Assembly: GCA_030248135.1 (NCBI GenBank)
Contig: JASANC010000130.1
Coordinates: 44,846 to 108,845 of the forward strand
Source: Theristus sp. LFF4_11
Lineage: Eukaryota; Nematoda; Chromadorea; Monhysterida; Xyalidae
Length of the DNA stretch: 64,000 nt
Direction: 5' to 3'
Position numbers and translations under genes: made by a program
In this document: positions 34,194 through 45,496 of the stretch, in pieces
Layout: each line of letters opens with the position of its first letter
How positions within the stretch are numbered: the first letter of the stretch is position 1
Notes under the pieces: model-generated
What the model was told of the DNA's origin: nothing
The model's database searches: none
What the model saw: the letters and a program-made list of their open reading frames with translations, nothing else

Positions 34194-37100
34194 TCAGCCA
34201 GCACGGACATGATTTTGATGGCTGCCACCGGCTGCTTGGTCGCTGCTATCATCTGCCTCCTCTTGGCCTTCATTTTCACGTTCGCCTTCATCAGATGAAT
34301 CGCTCGACTCATCAGAGCTTAACCTTTGATCTTTCTCAGCTTCTTCTCCGCCGTGCGCACTGGTGCCTAAAAAGAAAAGAGAATAGTTTTGAAATGTTGA
34401 TCGCAAAAGAACAGAATTTCAGCAGTTTTCCCCCCGATTCACTCTCTCTCACGCATTCAGTCACACCAACTGAATTCACCAGAAGCTTTGTCCTCCTCAT
34501 CGTGGTCAGCAGCACCGCCGGTGCCCGTCTGATTTGCCTGATGCTCCTGCAAATTGCCGTCTTCACTAACACCATCAGACGCAATCTCCGCGTCGTCGTG
34601 TCCATTCTCATCTGCGGAGGCTTTTGACGATTCTGCGGTGGCCTCATGCTGCTGTGCACCTGCATTTTCGCTTTCGGCCGTTTCTTGCTCGGTGTCGAGA
34701 CGCGGCTTCTTGGCGGCCTTTCGTGCTTGCTGCTCTTGACGCCACTGCTCCAGTGCCAATTTCACTGGCGCAATCAGCTCGTCACACTCCAACTCAGAGA
34801 TGCCGTGCAAGATGTCCTGCAAATCATTGTTGTAGATGAAGATGATTGAGCCGATTCCTCAGTATACGCAATGCTGCGCTTTGCGCTGCGTTGTCGAATA
34901 GCAGCAAGTAACTTAGCTTATCAGGGCAGACCCAAATTGACATACACAGAGCAGGCTGAGCGAAACCAAACAACAGATGTGCAGTCGACACTTAATTACA
35001 GGGAATTTAATTTAGCTGATTCGTTGGTGATTACCATGCATGCTTTCTGTACACTGCTGTGTGGGCGGAGTTCGGTTTGCACAGAAAGCACGCATACCGT
35101 AATCACCAACGAATCAGCTGATTCCCTATAATTTGGAGTTCGACTGTAGACAGAAGAGCCATTGAAACCTGAGCATTGATTGTCTTTCGTTTCGCGTTCG
35201 TCGCAGATTCGTTGGCGAAGTTTGTGGTGTGCAAAATGAAGACGGACGCTGCACGGGCGATCGCCGTTTTGGTCTCACGCGACACGATCGTCCCTTCCCA
35301 AAAATGTATTGCAATTGAAAAAGATGAACATGAAACAGAAAACTCAGAATCAGTACCGTGGGCCCAAAAAAAATTTCGAGGGGGGGTATGGTACCGTGGG
35401 GGGGCGACCAAAAAGTGAGGGGGGTCCAACCTATGGTAACGTGGGACCCCCATGATATTTTTTCGCTTAAATTTTGAAGGAAAAACGCTAAATTTTGCTG
35501 CAAAATCTTTGAAACTACAGTGAAGATGGTCAAGTTATCATATATTCAGCTTATAATTGGGGTCCGATGGGGGAAGGGGTGCCCGGTTTTAGGGGGGGGT
35601 GACACGGTGTCGAAGTAAAGGGGGGGGTACCATAGTTGTTCCAGAGCCGAGGGGTTGGGGGGGGGGGGGCGATATAGTTAGCTGGAGCAAATTTTCTAGA
35701 TAGATAGATAGCTGGAAAATTTTGGGGGGGGGGGCCGCGGGGGGGCCATGTGACTTTGGGGGGGGGCCGGTCAAAATTTTGAAATTTGATAGATAGATAG
35801 CTAAAACGATAAAAAGCTATAAAAACAGCAAAATAATGCTAAAAATACACTAAAAATCAAGTATAAGCGCGTATTTTACCTAAAATTAGCGAAATTTTCA
35901 AGAATTACGAGCAAAAATGGTCAATTTTGCTCAAAAACTGACTCATTTTATGTCCTCGAAGACAAAAATTTTCAGATAGATAGCTGGCTGAGAAAATTTT
36001 TTACATAGATAATAGCTGAGCCGAAAAAACCTGTTTGATAGAGATAGATTCGAAAAATTATTGGGGGGGGGGGGGGCCGCCCCCCCCAGGCCCCCCCCCC
36101 CCTAGAACAACTATGGGAGTTACACGGGTATCTGCCCGTGCACGGGCAGGATTTTCGGCTGAGGGGCTCAGGGGGGGTGGAGGTGGACCTAGGGTTAGGG
36201 GCTTTGAAAAAAAAATTTTTTTTTTATTTTTTTTTTCGTTTTTTTTTAAAAAAAAAATTGGATTTTTTTTTCAAACTTAAAAAAAAATTTGAAAAATTTT
36301 TCTTCTACTTTGCTCTGAAAATTCGATTTATGGCATAATTTTTTGAAAGTTCAAACCAAATTTTCTTCCCAACTTCTTTGTGTGCTTAGGAACATGTCAT
36401 TATTTGGTCATTTTGACCGACGTACTCCATGTTTTTCCATTTGGATGACTTCTAGAGTCAATTTTTAGCGTTGAAATGACTTAACTGAATTGAAATATCG
36501 TTTCAGAAATCGTTTTCTTGCAACTTAGAACATGTTTTTTCAGTCGGTAGGCCATGAGATGAACATGATATTTTGTTGATTGGCGTATGTTATAGGTCTA
36601 CAATGGAGTTGTGCGATATATTGTTAAACAATTGGAGCGGAGATGTTGGTTAATACCACATCACACGACCGTTTTTCAGATACCCGATAACATGGCCACA
36701 TGTTAAAACTTGCGTGCTGAGCTAAACTAACGTGTTAAACTTGCGTCTGTCAGTTGCCCGCAACGTGATCGCGAAATCATGGTACGTGTTTTCGATACGA
36801 TGATTTGAAGAGTGGGCTCTCGCCATGTGGCAGATAGCATAGCTGGTTGAACCTGAAAGTAAGTGTCTTGGGGGGGGGGGCGACCGGGTCGACAGGGGTT
36901 GCCGACTTAGCTACAGCAAACAGGAATTTTTGAACACAGTCAAATTTTGGTAATTTTCTAAAGAGGAACAACTAAGAACGGTTCAATATTCAAGTACACG
37001 TCGAAAATTGTCCTGTTTCACTGTTGAAAATGCAACTTTCCCTCTATGAAATGGACATAATTTCAATAAAACACGATTTTCGCTCTTATAGTTTTCCGGA

Positions 37101-37424
37101 TCGTTCTGAAAATAGTCTAGATGAACTCAGCTCGACGAGACGCTTCGAACAAACCTAACTTGTAAAAAAAAATTTTTTTTTTTTAAAAAAATTTTTTTTT
37201 TTAATTTAAAAAAAATCCGGATTTTTTTTTTTCCCCTAACCCTAGGTGGACCCCCCCCCCACCCCCCGCACTTTCGCTACTGAATGTCACAAATAATTGC
37301 AGCAAAATGAAAACTGTGAAATTGAATAAACTTCAATTTTTTACATGTCACTCACCGGAACTGCTGCTTTTACAAGTCGCTGAATGACAGCCAGCGGCAG
37401 CTTCAAGTCTTCAGTCTTTTCCAT
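34194..37424 (-). CDS. POLE3: DNA polymerase epsilon subunit 3 / CHRAC17-like histone-fold protein
   Basis: Exons on minus: 37356-37424, about 35169-35293, 34480-34816, 34194-34366; about 234 residues. The start MEKTEDLKLPLAVIQRLVKA is the typical POLE3 opening. ARAASVFILHTTNFAN and KRKTINAQ, then DILHGISELECDELIAPVK and LEQWRQEQQARKAAKKP, complete the H2B-like histone fold. The C-terminal ~115 residues are acidic and Ser-rich (EADDSSDQAAGG), longer than usual. It pairs with a POLE4/CHRAC-type partner in Pol epsilon and chromatin remodellers in the nucleus. The exon 1 donor (GTGAGT) is phase 0, but the visible exon 2 acceptor (GGGAAG at 35294) implies phase 1, so that edge is uncertain. Intron 1 (2 kb) is filled by families C and B. 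A minus-strand AATAAA at 34180-34185 is 8 bp past the stop codon. Confidence 0.85.
34982..35146. mobile_element. CAGTCGAAC-family MITE (POLE3 intron 2)
   Basis: CAGTCGACACTTAATTACAGGG at the left and CCCTATAATTTGGAGTTCGACTG at the right; the right side is followed by TA, the left preceded by TG. It has the same internal palindrome as the copy at 30181-30342, with CATGCATGCTTTCTGTAC and its complement. A regular ~165-bp copy. Confidence 0.7.
35340..35630. repeat. G-rich repeat with conserved AT core (family H)
   Basis: Runs of G7-G9 flank a core (TTTTCGCTTAAATTTTGAAG ... ATATATTCAGCTTATA) that recurs at 39536-39690, 42805-42945 and 46965-47112 in both orientations. Ends and TSDs are not clear because of the homopolymers. 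Confidence 0.55.
35631..36115. mobile_element. Family C hAT-like MITE, copy 2 (POLE3 intron 1)
   Basis: Starts CATAGTTGTTCCAGAG and ends AGAACAACTATG. The flanks GGGGGTAC and GGAGTTAC agree at 6 of 8 positions, consistent with an aged 8-bp TSD. It has the same GATAGATAG subterminal motifs as other copies. Confidence 0.8.
36190..37244. mobile_element. Family B hAT-like element, copy 2 (8-bp TSD)
   Basis: TAGGGTTAGGGG ... CCCCTAACCCTA, flanked by exact GGTGGACC duplications (36182-36189 and 37245-37252). About 1,055 bp, in POLE3 intron 1 between family C copy 2 and exon 1. Confidence 0.9.
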
Positions 37425-37715
37425 TTGCGATTTCTTCTGCTCTTTTGCTCTTTTTGTAATGTGTAGGGTTCGAAATTTTAACGTTTTTTAAATATTTTTT
37501 AAACGGGATTTTTCAATTGAATTTTTAATTGTCAAGACAAAAACTAAAACAAAAAACATAGACGACGTCGTCGCCGTCCCGTCAATCAACCAAAAAAGGA
37601 CATTTTTTGACATTGTAACTAAAAAAACGAATTTTGACCATCAAAATTGTACTTTCATCCGAAAAGGCATGCGGTCGATCCGGTACCGGTCGATCCGGTA
37701 CCGGTCGATCCCGGT

Positions 37716-38421
37716 TAGGGTTGTTGAACAAAAATGAAATTTTTTTTTTTAAAGTGATTAAAAAAACAAAAATGCCGATTTTTTTTTTAATTCGAAAAAT
37801 TTTCCTCTAATATGCTCTGAAAACCTCAATTTTGGCAAAATTTTTCGAAAGTTCAACAAAAATTTTCTTTGATTATACCTCGTAAAACCTTTAGCAGTCG
37901 ATTTTGGGCCGTTTTACCGACTGATTTTAGGCTACGACAACATCTGCGATGAAGTTTTTGAGCGTCCCAAAGCTTGGCCTACCATTTCCGATGCAGATAA
38001 GGTGACGATTCGCCTCGCAGAGCGTCCGATTGTGCTCGCTGCTCCGTTTGCAAGAGCTACGTTGTCTGGTTGCTTGCTGCTTCGTGTCGTGTCGTCGCGA
38101 CACCATCAGAAGAATTGATCGAATTTCAAGGCGGTATGTTTGTCTTCACTTTAGCATTAGTTTAGCTGGGGACAATTAGTGACGTTTTGGAGGTCAAAAC
38201 ACAAGAAGAGGCATGGTGACGGTTTGGAAAAGGGGTAATTGAGGTCACCAAAACAAAATCTGCAAAGTTCCGTCATATGGGAGTCATTCGGGAGGCGCTT
38301 GCATATCATATGTGGTTCTTCGGACTCCCTGATTGATTTAGCACAACTTTGATTTTTGAAATTTTTTTTTTAAATTTTTTTTTAAACAAAAATGACGATT
38401 TTTGTTTTTTTAACAACCCTA
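37716..38421. mobile_element. Family D hAT-like element (8-bp TSD)
   Basis: Starts TAGGGTTGTTGAAC and ends TTTTAACAACCCTA, with exact ATCCCGGT duplications (37708-37715 and 38422-38429). Its 706-bp core is also present, interrupted, at 48318-49095 and in part at 46640-46735. It is non-coding. Confidence 0.87.
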
Positions 38422-38440
38422 ATCCCGGTACTCGGTCGAT

Positions 38441-38636
38441 GTTGTTGTTGTTGTTGAGATTTTTAGGCGATGTTTTTAGCCAGGGCTAACCCAGAGAAGC
38501 GTACAGAACGCCATTGAGTAGGGCGCCCATCGAGTTTTCTCTGTCATTAAGTGCCTATACACCCCTCGGCGGGGCTCGATCGGCCCCGGGTGCACAGACT
38601 GTAGTCTAACGCACTACCACCAGGCCACGAGGGTGA
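38441..38636 (-). mobile_element. tRNA-derived SINE, copy 1
   Basis: Read on minus it begins GTCACCCTCGTGGCCTGGTG. It has an A-box-like TGGCCTGGTGG and a perfect B box GATCGAGCC, continues through a ~120-bp unrelated body and ends in a (CAA)n tail. A near-identical copy lies at 63012-63217. Pol III promoter boxes plus a simple-repeat tail define a SINE; the parent tRNA is not identified. Confidence 0.8.
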
Positions 38637-39529
38637 CTAAATCCGGCCACGATCCGGTACCAATTGAAGTTTTCAGCTGTTTTAGCATTCAATTCAATTT
38701 GTTTCTGATTTGTTTTCCATTTTTCTTCGTTTCTCTCATTTTATCTGATGTCTGAAACATTTTACCGCAGGTTTTTTCGCGGGAAATATGAAAATAAAAA
38801 CAACAGACATTTTTCCTCAACTCCAAAAGAGAACCGAATCAGTCTTCATATTTTTATTTTGTTCTCCTTTTCTTGCTGAGCTGGTAATTTTGCAAATTTT
38901 CACCGTCTTGGAGCTTTATTCTTCTGGAAAATAGTTCAGAAAATAAAAAAACATTACACACTTGTTTTGCTTTTTTCAGAATCAGATTACGATTACCAAA
39001 ACCAACAAAGTGTCGCAAGTCGTCGTCGTCTCATCGTATCATCAACAATCGTGTTCGGTTTCATGTCTTTCCGTGCTGCATAAATGTTTCGCAATCACCG
39101 AAACCAAAGAAAAATCGAAAACACAACGAATTGAACGCTGAAAACCCGTAAAACAGCTGAAAATTTCAATTGGTACCGGATCGACCGAGTACCGGATCGA
39201 CCGGTACCGGATCGACCGCCCTAGAAAATTGCCAGGTACCGGATCGACCGGTACCGGATCGACCGGTACCGGATCGACCGTACCGGATCGACCGGTACCG
39301 GATCGACCTACAGCCATCTGAAGGCTATCTGAAAATGCGTTTAAGGGTTGTTAATATTAAAGTCGTTGTAGGTTCCTAATCCTACATCTAATCCTAATCC
39401 TAAGCCAAGCCTTTTTATAAGGTGAAAAGGGATCAAATTGGTTTTCGCATTTTTTTCTTTCCTGTGTTAAAGAGGAAGAGGATCACCTCCACCGTACATG
39501 CACTTTTAAATATGAAGCCGTACGTACAC

Positions 39530-39700
39530 CCCACCCATATTTTTCGCTTAAATTTTGAACGAAAAACGCTAAATTTTGCTGCAAAATCTTAGAAATTACA
39601 ATGAAGAATGTCAAGTTATCATATATTCAGCTTATATTATGGACTTTAGAGACAAAAAAAATTATGATTTTTGGATGGTCCGAGAAAATTTTTGGGGGTG
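39530..39700. repeat. Family H core, copy 2
   Basis: Carries the TTCGCTTAAATTTTGAACG ... CATATATTCAGCTTATA core also seen at 35450, 42805 and 46965, followed by ATTATGATTTTTGGATGGTC. It lies directly left of the hAT remnant terminus. Confidence 0.55.
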
Positions 39701-39728
39701 TCACTGTAACTTTGGCCCAGGGGGGGGG

Positions 39729-40474
39729 TAGGGATGGAGCCGGCAAATTTGCCGGCTTCCGGGCCGGGCCCGTATGGAAGCCGAGCCGGCCGGGCCGGAC
39801 CCGGTTGAAATTGACGGCTTCCGGGCCGGCTTGGCCCTTTTGGTAGATTTACCTTAGTTCTCAATTATTTTATGCCCATTTTCATTTTCCATCACTTTTA
39901 TCAGCAACTTTCTCACATAGAGCACGATGCACACAAGTCACAAAAACATGGTACACCAATCAAAACATGATAACAACAGCAACTGACAAAACTTCATACC
40001 GCTGATTTATTTGAACTCATAGGCATAATCAAGTGCTGGCAACACTACACTCAGAAACATGATCTTTTTGGCGTTCTGAGCTGACAGACGAGATCGGTTG
40101 TACACAAACACCTGCCTGGCTTCAGAGAACACTCGTTCGCTTGCCACGCTTGTTGGTGGCGGTGCCAGGTATCTGCGCGCGATTGTCGATAGTTTGGGGT
40201 ATTTCGGCGAATTCAGCCGCCAAAAGTCCAGCACTAGATGACTTTTGTCCGGTTCGTCGATAAAATCACCTGACTCGTACATATTCATTTCGCCGCGCAG
40301 TTCGTCTTCAACATTGGATTCGCCTGACGGGTGGCGCGGTCGCACAGCGTGAAACTCGATGCCTCCGTAGAGGCCAGTCGATTTCTTTTTTGGTTCGGGC
40401 TCAGTTTCGTCATTGTCCTTGTCCGCGATCTCGGGTGCATCGTCGTTGTTTGTGGGCGTCGCGGGTCGTTTCAA
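39729..40474 (-). pseudogene. hAT transposase 3' fragment with transposon terminus, copy 2
   Basis: Minus-strand open frame 40474-40007 (155 codons) ends in the hAT C-terminal dimerisation domain: LDFWRLNSPKYPKLSTIARR, then YLAPPPTSVASERVFSEA and LSAQNAKKIMFLSVVLP. The N-terminal BED finger and catalytic RNase-H-like core are absent, so it is a truncated copy. Downstream (minus), GC-rich CCGG blocks lead to the terminus complementary to TAGGGATGG at 39731. It may derive from the same family whose machinery moved the 8-bp-TSD elements here, but its ends differ. Confidence 0.75.
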
Positions 40475-40744
40475 GATTTTCTTTGCAATGTGCAGTAGTT
40501 GACAACGAGTGGCGTCCGCAGGGAAGGGGGGGGTGGGGTGTCAAGCAAATTTCGAGGGGGGGGGTGTGGATGGTCCAGTGTCAGGCTTTGGGTGTCGCGT
40601 GACACCCCCTACGCGAAAGTCTCGGGTGCTCTGGAGTCTGGGTACACCCCCCCCCAACCCCTCGCCATGTCTTCGGTACTGGCCGTCACCCGAGGTCCCG
40701 CTTTCGCTACTGGTGCTCGTAAAATGTTCGTGACCTTTGCTAAA

Positions 40745-41060
40745 CTTTACAGTCGAACTCACTAAAATGTGGAATCAGCTGATTGGTCGACCGAGCGGAG
40801 GCTGCTCACACTCCGCACCGTTCTTTTTTCGTGGATTTGGATTTTATTGAAACGTGTTTTTATGAATTTCCACTTTCCAGCACCCTTTTTGTGCTAAAAA
40901 TAAACTCAAAGGTTAGAGACCGCGAAATTTAGAAAATTTTTATGCCACAGCTCAACTCAAAATGTATTTTTTGTTTAATGACGACGACGTCGTCGCTTAA
41001 TTTTTGCGTGGGGACTGAAAAATAAAAGCCTGAAAGGAGTGCGCTGTGCATGGTTTGCTG
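40745..41060. repeat. CAGTCGAAC-ended repeat, long variant copy 1
   Basis: TACAGTCGAACTCACTAAAA, then ATCAGCTGATTGGTCG, a core with GAAACGTGTTTTTATGAATT, GACGACGACGTCGTCG and CTTAATTTTTGCGTG. The same series recurs at 41943-42255. It shares only its left terminus with the short MITE. Confidence 0.55.
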
Positions 41061-41942
41061 CGTGCACTAAGTAAATGAACACAGCAGCTTACCAAAAACA
41101 ACTTGAAAACGGTGAAAATGAAAAATGAAAGCAAAGTCGTCGTCGTGTCGTATATATTAGCCAGATAGACTGAGAGATAGATTTGAATTTTTTTGGTGGG
41201 GGGGGGGGGCGGCTCCCCCAGGCCTCCCCCTAGAACAACTATGCTGCGCGTGCGATTCGGTGCACCCCCCGTCACAAAATTTTGCTGCCCGTGCACCCCG
41301 CTTACAAAATTTTTCTGCCCGTGCACCCCCCTTCACGTGGAAGGTACCTGACAACCCCTTAAAACTGGGCAAACACCCCCGCCCTCACCCATGGTCTTGC
41401 TTTCGCTACTGCCGAAGCATGAGGGAGTCATTCGGGCGGGCGTTTGCACTGCACATCAAATGTGGCTCTTCTGCTGACTCCCTGAATGATTTGGCACCAC
41501 TTCGGCTTTAAATTTTTCTGTAAATTTGAGACAGAACAAAAAATGACAATTTTTTAACAACCCTACACCAACCTGTTTTTTGAAAACTGTGCTTGTGCTA
41601 TCTATTGCTCTGCTTTGTATCAATCAGCTGATAACAACAACACTGCATCGGCTCGGTTTAGCAATTTGTTCGTGTTTCTGTTTGTTTGCTAAAAGTTTGC
41701 TTTAGTTTGTGTTGTAACGTGCTCATTTTATTACCAAAACAACGAGTCGCCGTCACCAGAGTTGTTAAATAAAAATTAAAAATAAAAATTAAAAAAAAAT
41801 GAAAAAAAAACAAATATGCCGATTTAAAAAAAGCAAAAATTTTTTGTCTGATATGCTTGGCTCAGTGTACGTGTGCTGCGATGCTGCCGTGATGACTTCT
41901 TACGATGTGGTTACTCGCAACAGTGATTCGACGAACATGTAA

Positions 41943-42255
41943 CTTACAGTCGAACTCACTAAAATGTGTAATCAGCTGATTGGTCGGCGGAGGAGAGGCT
42001 GCTCACACTTTGCACCCTTCTTTTTTCGTAGATCTGGATTCTATTGAAACGTGTTTCTTTTGAATGAGTGTGAATTTCCAGCACTCTTTTCATGCTAAAA
42101 ATAAAATCAAAGGGTTGGAGAACTGCGAAATTCAGATTTTTTTATTCAACAGCTCAAAATGCATCTTTTTATTGACGACAACGACGACGACGACGTCGCT
42201 TAATTTTTGCGTGTGAACTGAAAGACAAAAGCCAGTAAGGAGTGCGCTGTTTAGC
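41943..42255. repeat. CAGTCGAAC-ended repeat, long variant copy 2
   Basis: Same order of motifs as 40745-41060, with scattered substitutions and an expanded GACGACGACGACGAC stretch near 42177. Non-coding. Confidence 0.55.
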
Positions 42256-42423
42256 CAGCTGAAGGGGGTTTCATTCCTAGCTGACCGATCGACATGCGTC
42301 CGCAATTAAAAAATGTCTCGTTCGTTTAGCTTTCAGATGTCCCGACCCGAACGAAAATCAAAGCAAAATGTATGACTAGAGAGAGGCCTTGACTGGATGC
42401 TGTAATATCTAGCACTTTTATTC

Positions 42424-43078
42424 AACAACTTTTGGTCCGACCCCCCCCCTAGAATTTTCGGTCTCGCTCGGGACCCCCCCCAAACAAAATCGACCCCTAC
42501 TAGCAATTTTTTGCCCAGACAATGTCATCGTCAAGAAAAAATTTTGGTCCGACCCCCCCCCCCCCTAGAATTTTCGGTCTCGCTCGGACCCCCCCCCCCT
42601 AGAATTTTCGGTCTCGCTCGGGAGCCCCCCCAACCAAGTCGACCCCCCCCCCCACCCGGGACGACCCCCCCCAAATTTGGGCGGACCCCCCCCCTCGGAT
42701 TCGCCAAAAATCGGGCTCGACCCCTGCCCCCACACCCCCATGAAATTTTGTCTGGCGGAGACCCCCCAAAATTTTCCGTACACCGTAAATTTTTTTCGAA
42801 AATCATGATTTTTTGTCTATAAAGTCCATAATATAAGCTGAATATATGATAACTTGACCATCTTCATTGTAATTTCAAAGATTTTGCAGCAAAATTTAGC
42901 GTTTTTCCTTCAAAATTTAAGCGAAAAAATATCATGGGGGGTGGGGGGGGTTGACCCCCCCACAGAAATTTTTTTTTGAAAAAATACACCCCCCATACGC
43001 CCCCCATGGGGGGGGGGGTCCCACGTTACCATTGGTTGGACCCCCCCTCACTTTTTGGTCGGCACCCCCCCCCCCCCC
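42424..43078. repeat. Poly-C tract tandem repeat and family H core
   Basis: Units such as CCTAGAATTTTCGGTCTCGC alternate with C7-C12 runs (42424-42780), followed by the family H core in reverse orientation (42805-42945) and more C/G runs. The proline/glycine-rich open frames on both strands are artefacts of the homopolymers. Confidence 0.7.
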
Positions 43079-43084
43079 CATAGT

Positions 43085-43548
43085 CATAGTTGTTCTAAGG
43101 GGGGGGCCTGGGGGGGCCGGCCCCCCCAAAAAAATTTTCGAATCTATCTCTATCAGACAGGTTTTTTCGGCTCAGCTATTATCTATCCAAAAAAATTTCT
43201 CAGCCAGCTATCTATCTGAAAATTTTTGTCTTCGAAGACATAAAATGAATCAATTTTTGCCCAAAATTGACGATTTTTGGCCGTAATTCTTGAAAATTTC
43301 GCTAATTTTGGGTCAAATACGCGTTTATACTTGATTTTTAGTGTATTTTTAGCATTATTTTGCTGTTTTTATAGCTTTTTAGCGTTTTAGCTATCTATCT
43401 ATCAAATTTCAAAATTTTGACCGCCCCCCCAAAGTCACATGGCCCCCCCCGCGCCCCCCCCCCCAAAATTTTCCAGCTATCTATCTGAAAAATTTGCTCC
43501 AGCTATCTATATCGGCCCCCCCAACCCCTTGGCTCTGGAACAACTATG
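43085..43548. mobile_element. Family C copy 3, inserted in the outer family C element
   Basis: Starts CATAGTTGTTCTAAGG and ends GGCTCTGGAACAACTATG, with exact CCCATAGT TSDs (43077-43084 and 43549-43556). The TSD includes the terminal CATAGT of the outer copy. Confidence 0.85.
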
Positions 43549-43913
43549 CCCATAGTTGTTCTAGGGGGGGCCTGGGGGGGCCGGCCCCTCCCCCAAAAAA
43601 TTTTCGAATCTATCTCTATCAAACAGGTTTTTTCGGCTCAGCTATTATCTATCGGAAAAATTTTCTCAGCCAGCTATCTATCTAAAAAATTTTGTCTTCG
43701 AAGACATAAAATGAGTCAATTTTTGACCAAAATTGACCATTTTTGCTCGTAATTCTTAAAAATTTCGCTAATTTCAGGCAAAATACCCGTTTATACTTAA
43801 TTTTTAGTCTATTTTTAACATTATTTTGCTGTTTTTATGGCTTTTTAGCGTTTTAGCTATGTATCTATCAAATTTCAAAATTTTGACCGCCCCCCCCCCC
43901 AAAGTCACATGGC

Positions 43914-45416
43914 CATAGTTGTTCCAGAGCCGAGGGGTTGGGGGGGCCGATATAGATAGCTGGAGCAAATTTTCCAGATAGATAGATAGCTGGAAAATTT
44001 TGGGGGGGGCCGCGGGGGGGGGGCATGTGACTTTGGGGGGGGGCGGTCAAAATTTTGAAATTTGATAGATAGATAGCTAAAACGCTAAAAAGCTATAAAA
44101 ACAGCAAAATAATGCTAAAAATACACTAAAAATCACGTATAAACGCGTATTTTACCTAAAATTAGCGAAATTTTCAAGAATTACGAGCAAAAATGCTCAA
44201 TTTTGGTCAAAAATTGACTCATTTTATGTCTTCGAAGACAAAAATTTTCAGATGGATAGCTGGCTGAAAATTTTTTTTAGATAGATAATAGCTGAGCCGA
44301 AAAAACCTGTCTGATAGAGATAGATTCGAAATTTTTTGGGGGGGCGGCCCCCCCAGGCTAGGGTTAGCGGCTTTGAAAAAAAAATTTTTTTTTATTTTTT
44401 TTCGTTTTTTTTAATTTGGATTTTTTTTTCAAACTTAAAAAAAAAATTGAAAAAATTTTCTTCTACTTTGCTCTGAAAATTCGATTTATGGCATAATTTT
44501 TTGAAAGTTCAAACCAAATTTTCTTCCCAACTTCTTTGTGTGCTTAGGTAAATGTCATTATTTGGTCATTTTGACCGACGTACTCCATGTTTTTCGATTT
44601 GGATGACTTCTAGAGTCAATTTTTAGCGTTGAAATGACTTAACTGAATTGAAATATCGTTTCAGAAATCGTTTTCTTGCAACTTAGAACATGTTTTTCAG
44701 TCGGTAGGCCATGAGATGAACATGATATCTTGTTGATTGGCGTATGTTATAGGTCTACAATGGAGTTGTGCGATATATTGTTAAACAATTTGAGCGGAGA
44801 TGTTGGTTAATACCACATCACACGACCGTTTTTCAGATACCCGATAACATGGCCACATGTTAAAACTTGCGTGCTGAGCTAAACTAACGTGTTAAACTTG
44901 CGTCTGTCAGTTGCCCGCAACGTGATCGCGAAATCATGGTACGTGTTTTCGATACGATGATTTGAAGAGTGGGCTCTCGCCATGTGGCAGATAGCATAGC
45001 TGGTTGAACCTGAAAGTAAGTGTCTTGGGGGGGGGGGGGGCGACCGGGTCGACAGGGGTTGCCGACTTAGCTACAGCAAACAGGAATTTTTGAACACAGT
45101 CAAATTTTGGTAATTTTCTAAAGAGGAACCACTAAGAACGGTTCAATATTCAAGTACACGTGAAAAATTACCCTGTTTTACTGTTGAAAATGCAACTTTC
45201 CCTCTATGAAATGGACATAATTTCAATAAAACACGATTTTCGCTCTTATAGTTTCCCGGATCGTTCTGAAAATAGTCTAGATGAACTCAGCTCGACGAGA
45301 CGCTTCGAACGAACCTAACTTGTAAAAAAAAATTTTTTTTAATTTTTTTTTAATTTAAAAAAAATCCGGATTTTTTTCTTCTAACCCTACCTCAGGCCCC
45401 CCCTAGAACAACTATG
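43914..45416. mobile_element. Family C copy 4, itself carrying a family B element
   Basis: CATAGTTGTTCCAGAGCCG to CCTAGAACAACTATG, with flanks CACATGGC and CACATGCC (7 of 8). It is interrupted at 44359-45389 by family B copy 3. Confidence 0.82.
44359..45389. mobile_element. Family B hAT-like element, copy 3
   Basis: TAGGGTTAGCGGC to TTCTAACCCTA. The flanks CCCCAGGC and CCTCAGGC agree at 7 of 8 positions. The core is nearly identical to copies 1, 2 and 4. Confidence 0.87.
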
Positions 45417-45496
45417 CACATGCCCCCCCCGCGGCCCCCCCCCAAATTTTCCAGCTATCTATCCATCTGGAAAATTTGCTCCAGCTATCTATATCG

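Larger units (their letters stand above)
37672..39310. mobile_element. Foldback element with 15-bp GGTACCGGATCGACC repeats (family G)
   Basis: The left side has GGTCGATCCGGTACC repeats; the right side has the reverse complement GGTACCGGATCGACC in about eight copies. Inside, 38650-38720 and 39100-39175 are also complementary (CAATTGAAGTTTTCAGCTG against CAGCTGAAAATTTCAATTG), so the whole is a large hairpin. Its left arm is interrupted by family D (37716-38421) and a SINE (38441-38636). Outer ends are approximate. Confidence 0.55.

Noticed and set aside
42511..43286. Proline- and glycine-rich frames on both strands
   Set aside because: Produced by poly-C/poly-G runs; any frame through them is open.
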